Assembly: GCA_030262715.1 (NCBI GenBank)
Contig: JAJSZR010000002.1
Location: 1 to 51,955, forward strand
From: Deltaproteobacteria bacterium
Lineage (GTDB): Bacteria > Desulfobacterota > Dissulfuribacteria > Dissulfuribacterales > UBA3076
Reading direction: 5' to 3'
Length of the DNA: 51,955 bases
In this document: in pieces, positions 1 through 6,592 of the stretch
Position numbering within the stretch: position 1 is the stretch's first letter
Layout: every line of letters starts with the position of its first letter
Notes under the pieces: generated by a model
What the model saw: the letters and a program-made list of their open reading frames with translations, nothing else
What the model was told of the DNA's origin: nothing
Database searches by the model: none
Translations under genes and position numbers: made by a program

Positions 1-1
1 A

Positions 2-129
2 ACTGCAGGTACGGTTCTTTATGGCGGCGAACAACGATTCATTGTCCGTGGAGTCCACATTCTCAATCCGCTCCTTGTAGAAGATATCTGGGAGACCCTG
101 ACTTCTCCGGTGGAGCAATGGGAATCCTG
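2..129 (+). CDS. C-terminal fragment of a possible AAA ATPase (DUF4143-like), cut by window edge
   Basis: An open frame enters from the left edge and runs 42 codons to a TGA. The readable part contains AGTVLYGGEQRF and, further on, ILNPLLVEDIWETL. This resembles the last beta strands of ATPases with a DUF4143 tail, which often end in a VLY-x-GE motif followed by a short strand and a P-x3-W segment. The match is from memory of the family and covers only the tail, so the assignment is weak. The body of the gene lies outside the window. It could equally be another family or a decayed remnant in this TA-rich island. Confidence 0.35.
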
Positions 130-237
130 ACTTCCAACATCACCCGAGCAATCTCATCTAAAAGTGTTCCACCGATGGAATGCGCAGGACCGATCCGGGC
201 TCCATGAAAAGGGATTGTTCGTTAGGAATCTGCTCGG

Positions 238-296
238 CAGCGCCCAATAGCGAGTCCGGCGATACCCACATGAGTTAAAGCGCTTGTTGGGCGCTG
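238..296 (-). other. Inverted repeat over the end of higA, attC-like or terminator hairpin
   Basis: The arms CAGCGCCCAATAGCG (238-252) and CGCTTGTTGGGCGCTG (281-296) pair almost perfectly across a 28-base loop. On the minus strand the element begins inside the last codons of higA and reads GCCCAACAAGCGCTTTAA, giving the C-terminal residues AQQAL. This resembles the 5' part of integron attC sites (core RYYYAAC); the opposite core reads ATTGGGC instead of GTTRRRY. HigBA modules are known integron cassette cargo. There is no T-run after the hairpin, so a classical terminator is less likely. No second attC was found on the other side of higB, which weakens the cassette idea. Confidence 0.35.
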
Positions 297-616
297 GATC
301 CAGCTGATGTAACTGTTTCGATCTTAGATAGCTCGTCTTTCATTCTATGCTCAGCATACCACAAATCATATGCTTGCTGCATGCGCAGCCAGAGAACTGG
401 CCCATTGCCAGCGAATTTGCCAATCCTAAGCGCCATATCCGTTGTAATTGGATGAGTACAGGCCAAAACGCGGTGTAACTGCTGTCGTGATATTCCGAGC
501 CGCCTTGCGGCTTCGGTTACTGACAGACCAAAGGTTGGAAGCACATCTTCACGCAAAATCTCACCGGGATGAACCGGTGAACGTTTTAAAGGACGCTTAA
601 CAAAATATTCTCCCAT
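275..616 (-). CDS. higA: HigA-family antitoxin (XRE helix-turn-helix)
   Basis: This 113-residue protein is the antitoxin of a HigBA module. It has the family opening RSPVHPGEILREDVLP at about residues 13-28, then a helix-turn-helix around LSVTEAARRLGISRQQLHRVL at 31-51 and the conserved ITTDMALRIGKFAGNGPVLWLRMQ at 57-80. HigA proteins bind the toxin and repress their own operon through this HTH. The gene lies nine bases downstream of higB, the toxin-first order typical of HigBA. The last residues, AQQAL, are encoded by an inverted repeat described separately, so the C-terminus may have been altered by recombination. Confidence 0.9.
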   Translation of the reverse strand: MGEYFVKRPLKRSPVHPGEILREDVLPTFGLSVTEAARRLGISRQQLHRVLACTHPITTDMALRIGKFAGNGPVLWLRMQQAYDLWYAEHRMKDELSKIETVTSAGSSAQQAL

Positions 617-625
617 GACTTCACC

Positions 626-901
626 TCAGTGATATTGTTCAAAATCGACCCTCAGCGCCTCACCCTCTTCCCACTCAAAGGTAATACACCATGGGCCGTT
701 AACATGGATACAATAACGTTTAGGTATTCCCTGCAAACCGTGGAAATTGAATCCAGGTACGTTTATATCCGTTAATGACTCTGCTTGATCCAAAGCTTCC
801 AAACGTCGTAGGGAACGTGATTGTAAATCATGTTTTACCCGGCGGGAACTGCCCCGCTCGAACAGTTCAGCGAGTCCCCTGTGCTCAAAGCTTTTAATCA
901 T
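626..901 (-). CDS. higB: HigB toxin, RelE/ParE-superfamily mRNA interferase
   Basis: This 91-residue protein has the standard HigB layout: MIKSFEHRGLAELFERG at the N-terminus, RRLEALDQAESLTDINVPG in the middle, and a C-terminal core with NGPWCITFEWEEGEALRVD. HigB toxins cleave ribosome-bound mRNA, and the basic and aromatic residues near the C-terminus (R64, W72, F76) occupy the usual active-site strand region. The start ATG at 901 is preceded by a readable sigma-70 promoter. All expected segments are present, so the toxin looks intact. It is co-transcribed with higA. Confidence 0.88.
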   Translation of the reverse strand: MIKSFEHRGLAELFERGSSRRVKHDLQSRSLRRLEALDQAESLTDINVPGFNFHGLQGIPKRYCIHVNGPWCITFEWEEGEALRVDFEQYH

Positions 902-908
902 TTTTTAT

Positions 909-950
909 ATTGTATCATTTTTTGTTACAGCATCAACATTTATGTTACAG
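909..950 (-). promoter_or_regulatory. higBA promoter with direct-repeat operator
   Basis: Read on the minus strand, TTGATG and TACAAT are separated by 16 bases and lie just upstream of the higB ATG. Two copies of CTGTAACA (at 923-930 and 943-950 on this strand's complement) lie 20 bp apart, about two helical turns, one within the spacer and one upstream of the -35 box. HigA-type antitoxins repress their promoters by binding paired sites, so these repeats are good operator candidates. Binding is inferred. Confidence 0.5.
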
Positions 951-1144
951 TTGCTTTGCTAAAAATTAAGTGAGATTTGTTTTATAAATGGCTACGCCCA
1001 ATCGCCGCGGATGGTAATAGGCGGCGAATTTTTCAGTTGCTCCGCAATGTTATGACTCTTCCTCCAGAAGATCCTCGCCCATCATCATCTTATAGTGAGC
1101 AAAGTGACCTGTCTTCGACTTTCTCACAGTCCAGAACGTTTCTT

Positions 1145-1160
1145 CTCACCGAGCCGTGCA
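1145..1160 (+). repeat. 16-bp direct repeat, left copy, bracketing the AbiE segment
   Basis: CTCACCGAGCCGTGCA occurs here and again, perfectly, at 2820-2835. An 11-bp piece, TCACCGAGCCG, appears a third time at 4805-4815. The segment between the first two copies holds the AbiE pair and some gene debris. Confidence 0.7.
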
Positions 1161-1172
1161 GGATTTATTAAC

Positions 1173-1277
1173 ATGACACAGGGCAAGGTTTATCTCGTCG
1201 GTGCCGGGCCCAATCTGGTCAAAAAGGTGGGAGAATTCATTGGGCAATTAAAAGAGGCTACAAAAACGGGATATTAA
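1173..1277 (+). pseudogene. Chimeric ORF starting like uroporphyrinogen-III methyltransferase (CobA/SUMT)
   Basis: The first 13 residues, MTQGKVYLVGAGP, match the hallmark N-terminus of SAM-dependent uroporphyrinogen-III C-methyltransferases, the precorrin-2 forming enzymes of siroheme and cobalamin synthesis. The usual continuation (GDPxLLT) is missing. Instead the frame goes on with NLVKKVGEFIGQLKEATKTG and stops after 34 codons. It is therefore a fragment joined to unrelated sequence. The ATG lies 12 bases after the 16-bp direct repeat, suggesting that rearrangement at that repeat produced the join. A functional product is unlikely. Confidence 0.35.
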
Positions 1278-1537
1278 CAAGATGCTTTTTGAAATATTAA
1301 CAAAAAGCCTTACGCTGTGATTTGATATTCTCGAATTTCATGGTCAAGGCGGTCTGCTATATGGTCTTCTGGCACATCAAGATTGAAGACGCCATGGCTG
1401 TTCAGGACAAGATGCGAATCACGCCGCTTAGCCAGTCCCTTGGGTTGCCTGCACCCGAGCCGGCATCGCTGAGAAACCTTATGCCCTTCAATCCGGAGGG
1501 GGGTCTACTTGCTGCGGCGGCTTTGTTAAAAAATTAT
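1278..1537. other. No intact gene; probable gene debris
   Basis: No intact gene was found. On the minus strand a stop-to-stop frame without a start codon (about 1310-1503) reads as protein-like sequence, including GVFNLDVPEDHIADRLDHEI near its end. I do not recognise it, and it may be a remnant of a coding gene. The plus strand has an 83-codon frame over the same bases with no recognisable domain. Confidence 0.3.
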
Positions 1538-1574
1538 TTGACAAAATCACACCCATCAAATATAGTTAATTAAC
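1538..1574 (+). promoter_or_regulatory. Strong sigma-70 promoter and palindromic operator of the abiE pair
   Basis: TTGACA (1538-1543), a 17-base spacer and TATAGT (1561-1566) form a near-consensus promoter. The perfect 10-bp palindrome GTTAATTAAC (1565-1574) overlaps the -10 box and the expected transcription start and is flanked by roughly symmetrical ATAT/ATTT tracts. AbiEi antitoxins are known to repress their own promoters by binding inverted repeats, so this is the obvious operator candidate. The leader to the ATG would be about 25 bases. Confidence 0.65.
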
Positions 1575-1598
1575 ATATTTATTAACCTGGTATATTTG

Positions 1599-2192
1599 AT
1601 GAGATTTCTTCAATTACAAAACATTGAAAAATTATACTTTGGGTACGAGGATATTGCGCGTGCGCTTGGCATCACGCTACAATCGGCGAAAGTCACTGCC
1701 AATCGTTATACAAAACAGGGACTTTTGATCAGACTGAAAAGAAATATTTACGTCCTCAAAGAAAGATGGATAAGCATTGATCGTGAGCAGGAATTTCTCC
1801 TCGCTAATATCATCCAGGTGCCGTCCTACATCTCTCTGATGACCGCCCTTGATTACTATGAAATAACGACGCAGGTTCAGCGAGACTTTGTCGAATCTGT
1901 CGCCGTTAAACGAACAAAAGGGGTTGAGATAGAGCAGACGTTTTTTAACTATACAAAAATCAATACTGATTTGTATTCCGGCTTTTCAAGGATACGAGGT
2001 TTCTTCATCGCCGTGCCTGAAAAAGCTTTTCTGGATGCCGTTTACTTGATGTCTTTCGGACGATACCGTTTTGATATCCCATCCATTGATTTCAGCAAAT
2101 TGAATCTGGAAAAGATTGAATATGTGGCCCGATTGTTTCCATTGAAAACACAAAGTTTTTTAAACAAAAATGAATATTTTCGAGAAGCATGA
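1599..2192 (+). CDS. abiEi: AbiEi-family antitoxin/repressor of a type IV toxin-antitoxin system
   Basis: The protein has about 197 residues and begins with a winged-helix region (FGYEDIARALGITLQSAKVT at about 14-33), followed by QGLLIRLKRNIYVL, which matches the wing of AbiEi N-terminal domains. A C-terminal antitoxin domain follows, with VPSYISLMTALDYYEI and AVPEKAFLDAVYL, the latter being a typical AbiEi motif (x-x-EKAxLD). An ATG at 1599 is preferred to the TTG immediately before it. The gene overlaps the toxin gene by 23 bases, implying coupled translation. The family represses the operon and blocks toxicity without direct toxin binding. Confidence 0.88.
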   Translation: MRFLQLQNIEKLYFGYEDIARALGITLQSAKVTANRYTKQGLLIRLKRNIYVLKERWISIDREQEFLLANIIQVPSYISLMTALDYYEITTQVQRDFVESVAVKRTKGVEIEQTFFNYTKINTDLYSGFSRIRGFFIAVPEKAFLDAVYLMSFGRYRFDIPSIDFSKLNLEKIEYVARLFPLKTQSFLNKNEYFREA

Positions 2193-2844
2193 AATCTTTG
2201 AAATAGAGGCTTTGGAAAAGCTTAAAAACGAACGACTGATAGAACCTCTGGTATTCGGCGGCGGTAGTATGCTCCGCCTATGCCACGAGCTGAAACGCTA
2301 CTCTGTCGATCTGGATTTTTGGCGGATTAAAAGCGTTCCAGCAGACGCACTATTTGATAAATTTCAACATTTTTTCAAGCAGGAGTATGATGTAACCGAT
2401 GCACAAATAAATCATTTTACTCTCTTGTTCGAGATACGCTCAGCGCATTTCCCCAAACGACTCAAAATCGAAATCAGAAAAGAAATACAGGATTGGGATT
2501 TCCAGGAAAAGATTGCATATTCAAAATTCAGCACAAAACAAGTCGCCTTGAAAGCTCATACCTTAGAACAAACGATGAAGAACAAGATCGCCGCTTTATT
2601 GGAAAGAGGCGAGATTCGTGATGGCTTTGATATTGAATTTTTATTGCGGCAAGGAATCCCCTTGCCTAAACTGACAAAAAATGAAATTTCGAAATTGATA
2701 AATAGAATACACGGATTCAAAGCAAAAGACTTTAAAGTCAAGCTCGGTTCAGTTTTGGAAGGCGATATCCGGAAATATTACATTGAGAACAGATTTAATC
2801 TTTTCAGACAAAAGCTCCCCTCACCGAGCCGTGCAATTGCGTGA
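2170..2844 (+). CDS. abiEii: AbiEii nucleotidyltransferase toxin
   Basis: This 224-residue protein shows the DNA-polymerase-beta-like nucleotidyltransferase signature: VFGGGSMLRLCHELKRYSVD at about 28-47 followed by LDFW, where GG-x-S and D-x-D carry the nucleotide- and metal-binding residues. KVALKAHT- and KNKIAALLER-type segments further on match the AbiEii helical region. Members transfer nucleotides, and in mycobacterial homologues the substrate is tRNA acceptor ends. The last residues, LPSPSRAIA, are encoded by the right copy of the 16-bp direct repeat, so the original C-terminus may have been replaced. The core motifs are intact, so activity is plausible. Confidence 0.87.
   Translation: MNIFEKHEIFEIEALEKLKNERLIEPLVFGGGSMLRLCHELKRYSVDLDFWRIKSVPADALFDKFQHFFKQEYDVTDAQINHFTLLFEIRSAHFPKRLKIEIRKEIQDWDFQEKIAYSKFSTKQVALKAHTLEQTMKNKIAALLERGEIRDGFDIEFLLRQGIPLPKLTKNEISKLINRIHGFKAKDFKVKLGSVLEGDIRKYYIENRFNLFRQKLPSPSRAIA
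2820..2835 (+). repeat. 16-bp direct repeat, right copy
   Basis: This is a perfect second copy of CTCACCGAGCCGTGCA. It lies within the last codons of the AbiEii gene and at the downstream end of the IS110 debris that follows on the opposite strand. Confidence 0.7.
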
Positions 2845-2984
2845 AGCTGCAAGTGCCCCCCACCCATGCTGACCCCATATTAACGCTCACAGGACGTTCT
2901 ATGGAGTTACTGAGCATGAATAACTTGATCCAGGGTGTCAGAAACCCATTTGTTGAGGCTTTCGCCGCTGGTCTTAGCTGCGGT

Positions 2985-3126
2985 TGTTTCCGATTTTTTA
3001 GAAAAGTGCCAAATTCACATGTCTTTTCCTGCAGGCTTCCGTCATCCTGCTCTGATAAAATTGTAGCCATGACGTTTTTTCTGTGGCGTCCAGGCCAGCG
3101 CTGACCTTAACCACAGGTTCCATCAT
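2985..3126 (-). pseudogene. IS110-family transposase start, frameshifted and truncated
   Basis: From an ATG preceded by AAGGAGG the frame reads MMEPVVKVSAGLD, the N-terminus of IS110-type DEDD transposases. It then leaves the family's reading frame. In the next frame the protein continues RKNVMATILSEQDDGSLQ and EFGTFLKNRKQ, the expected continuation. Inserting a single base after GLD restores the signature GLDVHRKNVMATIL, so one base has been lost near 3085-3090. After about residue 45 the family sequence stops. Only the N-terminal part of the transposase remains, so the element is dead. The missing remainder was not found in the window. Confidence 0.72.
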
Positions 3127-3519
3127 TTTAATCCTCCTTACTGATGATAAAAAACAGAAGGAGGTCCATAGCTGTCTGGAGTTCCATGCACCGGCGAACC
3201 GAGTACAATTCTTTTTACCGTGCGTCCAATATCCTTTTGTGATATGAAATAGTCGAGGATACGGGCCAGATCAGCGGGTTCGTTTGGTTATCAGGGTCTA
3301 TGCCTCTAAAATTAGATCGACCTCTATCGGACTTCCTCCTGTCTGTACCTTTTATTATATATTATATTTTCATCTTCGGGGGTGACGAAAGGCCCCGTCA
3401 TGAACGTTTGGTAAACTTTTACCTGTACCTCGAAAATCAGTTGTTAATTCTCTTGTGGGTACGCTGCTTCGCATGGCCGCGTGAGACTTTTATGGGAAAC
3501 TTCAAATTGGAGATTGATC
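3127..3519. other. No intact gene; remnant frame and leader region
   Basis: The minus strand carries a start-less frame (3138-3287) ending just before the IS110 ribosome binding site; it contains ADLARILDYFISQKDIGRTV and SPVHGTPDSYGPP. It looks protein-coding but is not recognised, and may be the tail of a gene that once preceded the transposase. The right part is AT-rich and probably contains the promoter of the Sel1 gene, but no convincing -35/-10 pair was seen. Confidence 0.3.
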
Positions 3520-4617
3520 ATGGGGGAAAAAGACCTTTTTAAATTGACACTGGCTTGCTTGCTGGCGCTTATCGGATGGGTAAACCCAGGCTTGGCAGCT
3601 GATGTGGCTGATTACTGCAAGCAGCTCTACAAAGATGGTCAATACGAGCAAGCCTTTCCAGTATGCCGCGAGGCCTCAAAACAGGGGGATTCCCGTGCCC
3701 AATTCATTCTCGGAAAAATGTATTACTTTGGCAAAGGCGTTCAGCAGAACGATACTGAGGCGGTAAAGTGGTATCGCAAGGCCGCTGAACAGGGGTATGC
3801 CAAAGCCCAAAACATTCTTGGCTGGATGTATGACTTTGGCAAAGGCGTTCAGCAGAACGATACTGAGGCGGTAAAGTGGTATCGCAAGGCCGCTGAACAG
3901 GGGTATGCCAAGGCCCAATGCAATCTCGGCTGGATGTATGACTTTGGCAAAGGTGTTCAACAGGACGATACTGAGGCGTTAAAGTGGTTTCGAAAGGCCG
4001 CTGAACAGGGGTATGCCAAAGCCCAATACGGTCTTGCGGTGATGTATGCTCGCGGCAAAGGTGTTCAACAGGACGATACTGAGGCGTTAAAGTGGTTTCG
4101 AAAGGCCGCTGAACAGGGGTATGCCAAAGCCCAATACGGTCTTGCGGTGATGTATGCTCGCGGTAAAGGTGTTCAACAGGACTATGCCAAGGCGTTAAAG
4201 TGGTATCGACAGGCCGCAGAAAAGGGGAATGTCGATGCCCAATTCATTCTCGGCTGGATGTATGACTTTGGCAAAGGCGTTCAGCAGGACTATGCCAAGG
4301 CGGTAAAGTGGTATTTCAAGGCCGCTGAACAGGGGAATGCCAAAGCCCAATTCAATCTCGCGGTGACGTATGCTAGAGGCAAAGGCGTGCTGCAAAGCGG
4401 TGAGGCGGCAGCCGATTGGTATTACAAGGCCGGTCTTTCCAATCTGAAGGAAGGCAAAAAAGATGATGCATTGAGGTGCGTGGAGCGGATCAAGGACCTG
4501 AAAACCGCATTGCATCTGAGCGTGCCCAACGCCTTTCTGGCTGACAAGCTGTTAACTGATATCTATGGAGGCGTTGCGCCCAATACCTCGCCAGCGCCGA
4601 AAAGAAGTCGAAAGTAA
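3520..4617 (+). CDS. Secreted Sel1-like repeat (TPR-type) protein
   Basis: The protein has about 365 residues. The ATG at 3520 is chosen because GGAG lies seven bases upstream and because it opens a normal signal peptide (basic start, LTLACLLALIGW core, cleavage expected after PGLA). A Cys-containing lead-in follows, then seven Sel1 repeats in exact 36-residue register (for example GKGVQQDDTEALKWFRKAAE) and a short unrelated C-terminal tail. Sel1 repeats form alpha-alpha hairpins that act as protein-protein adaptors. The periplasmic or secreted location is inferred from the signal peptide. The partner is unknown, and neighbouring genes give no hint because the flanks are transposon debris. 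Confidence 0.85.
   Translation: MGEKDLFKLTLACLLALIGWVNPGLAADVADYCKQLYKDGQYEQAFPVCREASKQGDSRAQFILGKMYYFGKGVQQNDTEAVKWYRKAAEQGYAKAQNILGWMYDFGKGVQQNDTEAVKWYRKAAEQGYAKAQCNLGWMYDFGKGVQQDDTEALKWFRKAAEQGYAKAQYGLAVMYARGKGVQQDDTEALKWFRKAAEQGYAKAQYGLAVMYARGKGVQQDYAKALKWYRQAAEKGNVDAQFILGWMYDFGKGVQQDYAKAVKWYFKAAEQGNAKAQFNLAVTYARGKGVLQSGEAAADWYYKAGLSNLKEGKKDDALRCVERIKDLKTALHLSVPNAFLADKLLTDIYGGVAPNTSPAPKRSRK
3697..4452 (+). repeat. Seven 108-bp in-frame tandem repeats
   Basis: Each unit begins at a GCC-CAA (Ala-Gln) and is 108 bp long. Units 1 and 2 share long identical stretches, and the 3' part of unit 3 through unit 5 contains an essentially perfect 108-bp duplication, differing by single bases. Such identity suggests recent unequal exchange or slippage, so copy number may vary between strains. 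Confidence 0.85.
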
Positions 4618-4733
4618 AACAGGGGACTGTCTCGTTTGGTACCGGCTGACCAGTGTGATATGGGGGATAGACATAGACGAAAATCATCTGTGATTACACT
4701 GCAAAAATCTTTGTGTCTCAACCGCCAGTAATT

Positions 4734-4799
4734 ACCTGGCATGAAGTCATCGGTGATCCCACTATCGCAGATGCCATATGTGATCGCATCATTTTGTGA
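4734..4799 (+). pseudogene. IS21-family istB fragment
   Basis: A short frame reads TWHEVIGDPTIADAICDRII and then stops. This matches the C-terminal region of IstB, the AAA+ helper ATPase of IS21 transposition (family pattern WHxxIGDPTxADAIxDRLxH). The usual following segment (NAHRIxLxGES) is missing because of a stop codon. The IstB Walker motifs and istA are not present nearby. It is a relic of a deleted IS21 copy. Confidence 0.7.
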
Positions 4800-4869
4800 G
4801 AATTTCACCGAGCCGCCCTTTGGTCGGCTTAATTGCCTTTGTTGGATGAAGTTGCTGTCCTAATACCCT

Positions 4870-5511
4870 TCAAACCAAGATTACTTTACCTACCCCGCCA
4901 TCAACATAACTCTCTGGATATAAAGATTTTATCTCTGCTTTGTATTGAGTACAATGAGTAGGACAAATCAACCCTAAGTTTTTAAACAAATCAAATTCAT
5001 TAAATCCATGTAATCCACCAATGATTCCATAGAGTTTCCCAAATTGCGAAGCGGCTCCGAGAATATGTGCCATTCTTGGATGAGAACACCCTGCAATTAC
5101 CACTATCCCTCTATTTGTTTTAATTGCCATACTTTGCTCTATACCATCGAGCTCGCCAGTAGAGAAAACATTTTCATGAATTTGTTGAGGTTGTTTGATG
5201 CTAACTACTTCTTTTGCTCCAGAAGGTTCGGAACAGGAAATGGGAACATAAACCTTAACTTCTTTATTCGCTTTTAGGAAATCTGGAAGCCCCCCAACGT
5301 GATCAAAATGGGCATGGGAAATAAAAACCTCATCGATAGAAGCAGGATCGATATTAAGTTTTTTCATATTCGAAAGAAGTATGGAACCACTTGTACCTGT
5401 GTCAAAAAGAATTCTCGGCGTCTTCTCTACTTCTACAAGGCAAGAGAAGCCCCAATCGGATTTGAGACCTTTTTGGTAAACAGTGTTGTCATAAACAATA
5501 GTAACCTTCAT
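4870..5511 (-). CDS. MBL-fold metallo-hydrolase
   Basis: This 213-residue protein carries the metal-binding motif HAHFDH at residues 66-71, further ligand candidates in GCSHPRM and GLHGF, and a terminal THCT. The arrangement resembles the short MBL group often named after 7,8-dihydropterin-6-methyl-4-aminobenzene-phosphate synthase. Substrate cannot be told from sequence. No signal peptide is visible, so it should be cytoplasmic. A strong AGGAG lies seven bases before the ATG, and the gene follows closely after a small remnant gene with which it may have been co-transcribed before IS3 inserted upstream. Confidence 0.85.
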   Translation of the reverse strand: MKVTIVYDNTVYQKGLKSDWGFSCLVEVEKTPRILFDTGTSGSILLSNMKKLNIDPASIDEVFISHAHFDHVGGLPDFLKANKEVKVYVPISCSEPSGAKEVVSIKQPQQIHENVFSTGELDGIEQSMAIKTNRGIVVIAGCSHPRMAHILGAASQFGKLYGIIGGLHGFNEFDLFKNLGLICPTHCTQYKAEIKSLYPESYVDGGVGKVILV

Positions 5512-5520
5512 TTTTAACTC

Positions 5521-5700
5521 CTATTTTCTTGTTCTTGCTCCTGAATATATAAAAGAATTTTGTTTCATCTTAATCCATTTTCCTTCAATAATGCCAATTA
5601 AATTACTGCACCGGCATTTAACCTCATTCCCATCTCTAACACTATAATCTGCCTCTTCGCTATTTAGTGTGGGTAGCACAATCCTATGATTACAGCCAGT
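5521..5700 (-). pseudogene. Small Cys-containing protein, N-terminus cut off by the IS3 remnant
   Basis: The frame reads from the IS3 junction through EVKCRCSNLIGIIEGKW and ends ARTRK. The CRC-SNLIGIIEG segment resembles small Com-like zinc-ribbon regulators, although only two cysteines are left. The upstream part in this frame is transposon sequence (the other strand or frame of orfB), so the original start is lost. The stop lies nine bases before the start of the MBL-fold gene, suggesting that the two once formed an operon. Confidence 0.4.
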
Positions 5701-5990
5701 TAGGCAGGGCACGGTATCGGCCCACATCGTAGCCATCGTCCCGAAGTTGACCGCTCATCCGCCGTGAACCATAGCTGCCTCTGGTTTTAGAATGAATTTG
5801 TCGAACCCTGGCAACTATCTCAAAATCAGGATCAATTCTATTCAAATGAACTCTTTTCAGGTACTTGTAATACCCGCTCCGGCTAACTTCCATAACCTTA
5901 CACAAAACGGTTGTGGGGTAGGCTTTCTGTTGCTGCCGGATAAAGCCGTATCTCAGTTCGACTCGTTGGCAAAGAAGGCCGCTGCTTTTT
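5690..5990 (-). pseudogene. IS3-family transposase orfB, C-terminally truncated
   Basis: The -1 frame relative to orfA reads ELRYGFIRQQQKAYPTTVLC, then VMEVSRSGYYKYLKR and KTRGSYGSRRMSGQLRDDGY, the typical N-terminal part of IS3 OrfB. It departs from the family after DVGRYRA and stops within six codons. The DDE catalytic core (rve domain) is therefore missing and the transposase cannot work. The deletion point adjoins the small Cys-protein remnant. Confidence 0.85.
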
Positions 5991-6249
5991 TTAAGATTTC
6001 TCGCTCCATTTGCAGCTGCTTGACCTCTTTGCGGAGCTGGTATAACTCCTGTTTTTCAGGAGTCATATGCCCTTTACCTGGAAAGGCGTGGGTGCTATCT
6101 TTTTCAAGTTGGTTTTTCCAGCGCCCCAGAGAGCTGTGATGGATCCCAAGGTTGCGTGCGGCTTCTGATACTTTATAGCCTTGTTCAGTTATCAGTTTAA
6201 CAGCGTCAATCTTGAATTGTTTTGAATAGTGCTTTCGTTTCTGGGCCAT
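5953..6249 (-). CDS. IS3-family transposase OrfA
   Basis: The protein has 98 residues: an N-terminal helix-turn-helix (YSKQFKIDAVKLITEQGYKV, then SEAARNLGIHHSSLGRWKNQ) and a C-terminal leucine-zipper-like helix (YQLRKEVKQLQMEREILKKA). The start at 6249 is chosen for its AAGGAGGTG ribosome binding site. A run of seven A residues in the codons TTA-AAA-AAA gives the slippery site for the programmed -1 shift that makes the OrfAB fusion in this family. In the -1 frame the sequence flows directly into the orfB remnant. OrfA alone can bind the ends but cannot transpose. Confidence 0.88.
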   Translation of the reverse strand: MAQKRKHYSKQFKIDAVKLITEQGYKVSEAARNLGIHHSSLGRWKNQLEKDSTHAFPGKGHMTPEKQELYQLRKEVKQLQMEREILKKAAAFFANESN

Positions 6250-6460
6250 GGGGCACCTCCTTAAAGCTGGTAACACGCTTTTCGGAGTGTCCGCTATAAC
6301 TATACCATTTCATACTTAATCTATCTTGTGTAAGCAAAAATATGCCCATTAGGTTTTGGGGTATTTCTTAAGTATGATGGCGGACAAAACATGACGATTT
6401 CAAAACAACCGTTTTTTCTGTATGAATGTAGTTGTATCTCTCTTTATATTGCATTCCTTT

Positions 6461-6592
6461 TCATGAAAGGTTGTGAGGTAAGGGGGGGGGAATGAAGGGG
6501 ACGGCCATGATTTTATGCATTTTCTTTTCTTCCAGGTTATAAATGACCCGCAACTCCTCCGTCTCCCTGTCTTCGATCAAGCTGGACGTCAT
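6461..6592 (-). CDS. Small unknown protein translationally coupled to VapC
   Basis: A 43-residue frame starts at an ATG that overlaps the VapC stop codon as TAATG. It begins MTSSLIEDRETEELRVIYNL and continues EEKKMHKIMAVPF before running through a tract of nine C residues that encodes PPP. No family is recognised. The coupling to the toxin gene suggests it is expressed, but it may be a degraded piece of a longer gene: a one-base change in the C9 tract would move it to another frame that continues further. Confidence 0.35.
   Translation of the reverse strand: MTSSLIEDRETEELRVIYNLEEKKMHKIMAVPFIPPPLPHNLS

Larger units (their letters stand above)
5690..6310 (-). mobile_element. Partial IS3-family insertion sequence
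   Basis: The element holds a complete orfA, a frameshift window and a truncated orfB. The outer end upstream of orfA probably lies near 6290-6305, where the minus strand reads TATAGCGGACACTCCG. A second GCGGACA lies in opposite orientation at about 6380, perhaps a relic of another end. The left end has been deleted together with the 3' part of orfB. Confidence 0.7.

Noticed and set aside
1..20. GGTACGGTTC at the left edge looks like the 3' half of a group II intron domain V.
   Set aside because: No GAGC partner strand, bulge or reverse transcriptase is visible, and the same bases fit an open protein frame.
977..1171. A 64-codon ORF before the SUMT fragment.
   Set aside because: No family resemblance, no ribosome binding site, and it crosses the 16-bp repeat.
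3676..3960. Repeat-rich open frames on the minus strand over the Sel1 gene.
   Set aside because: They mirror the Sel1 repeats and have no start signal or family match.
4490..4808. Overlapping minus-strand ORFs after the Sel1 gene.
   Set aside because: They are antisense to the Sel1 end and the istB scrap and show no domain.
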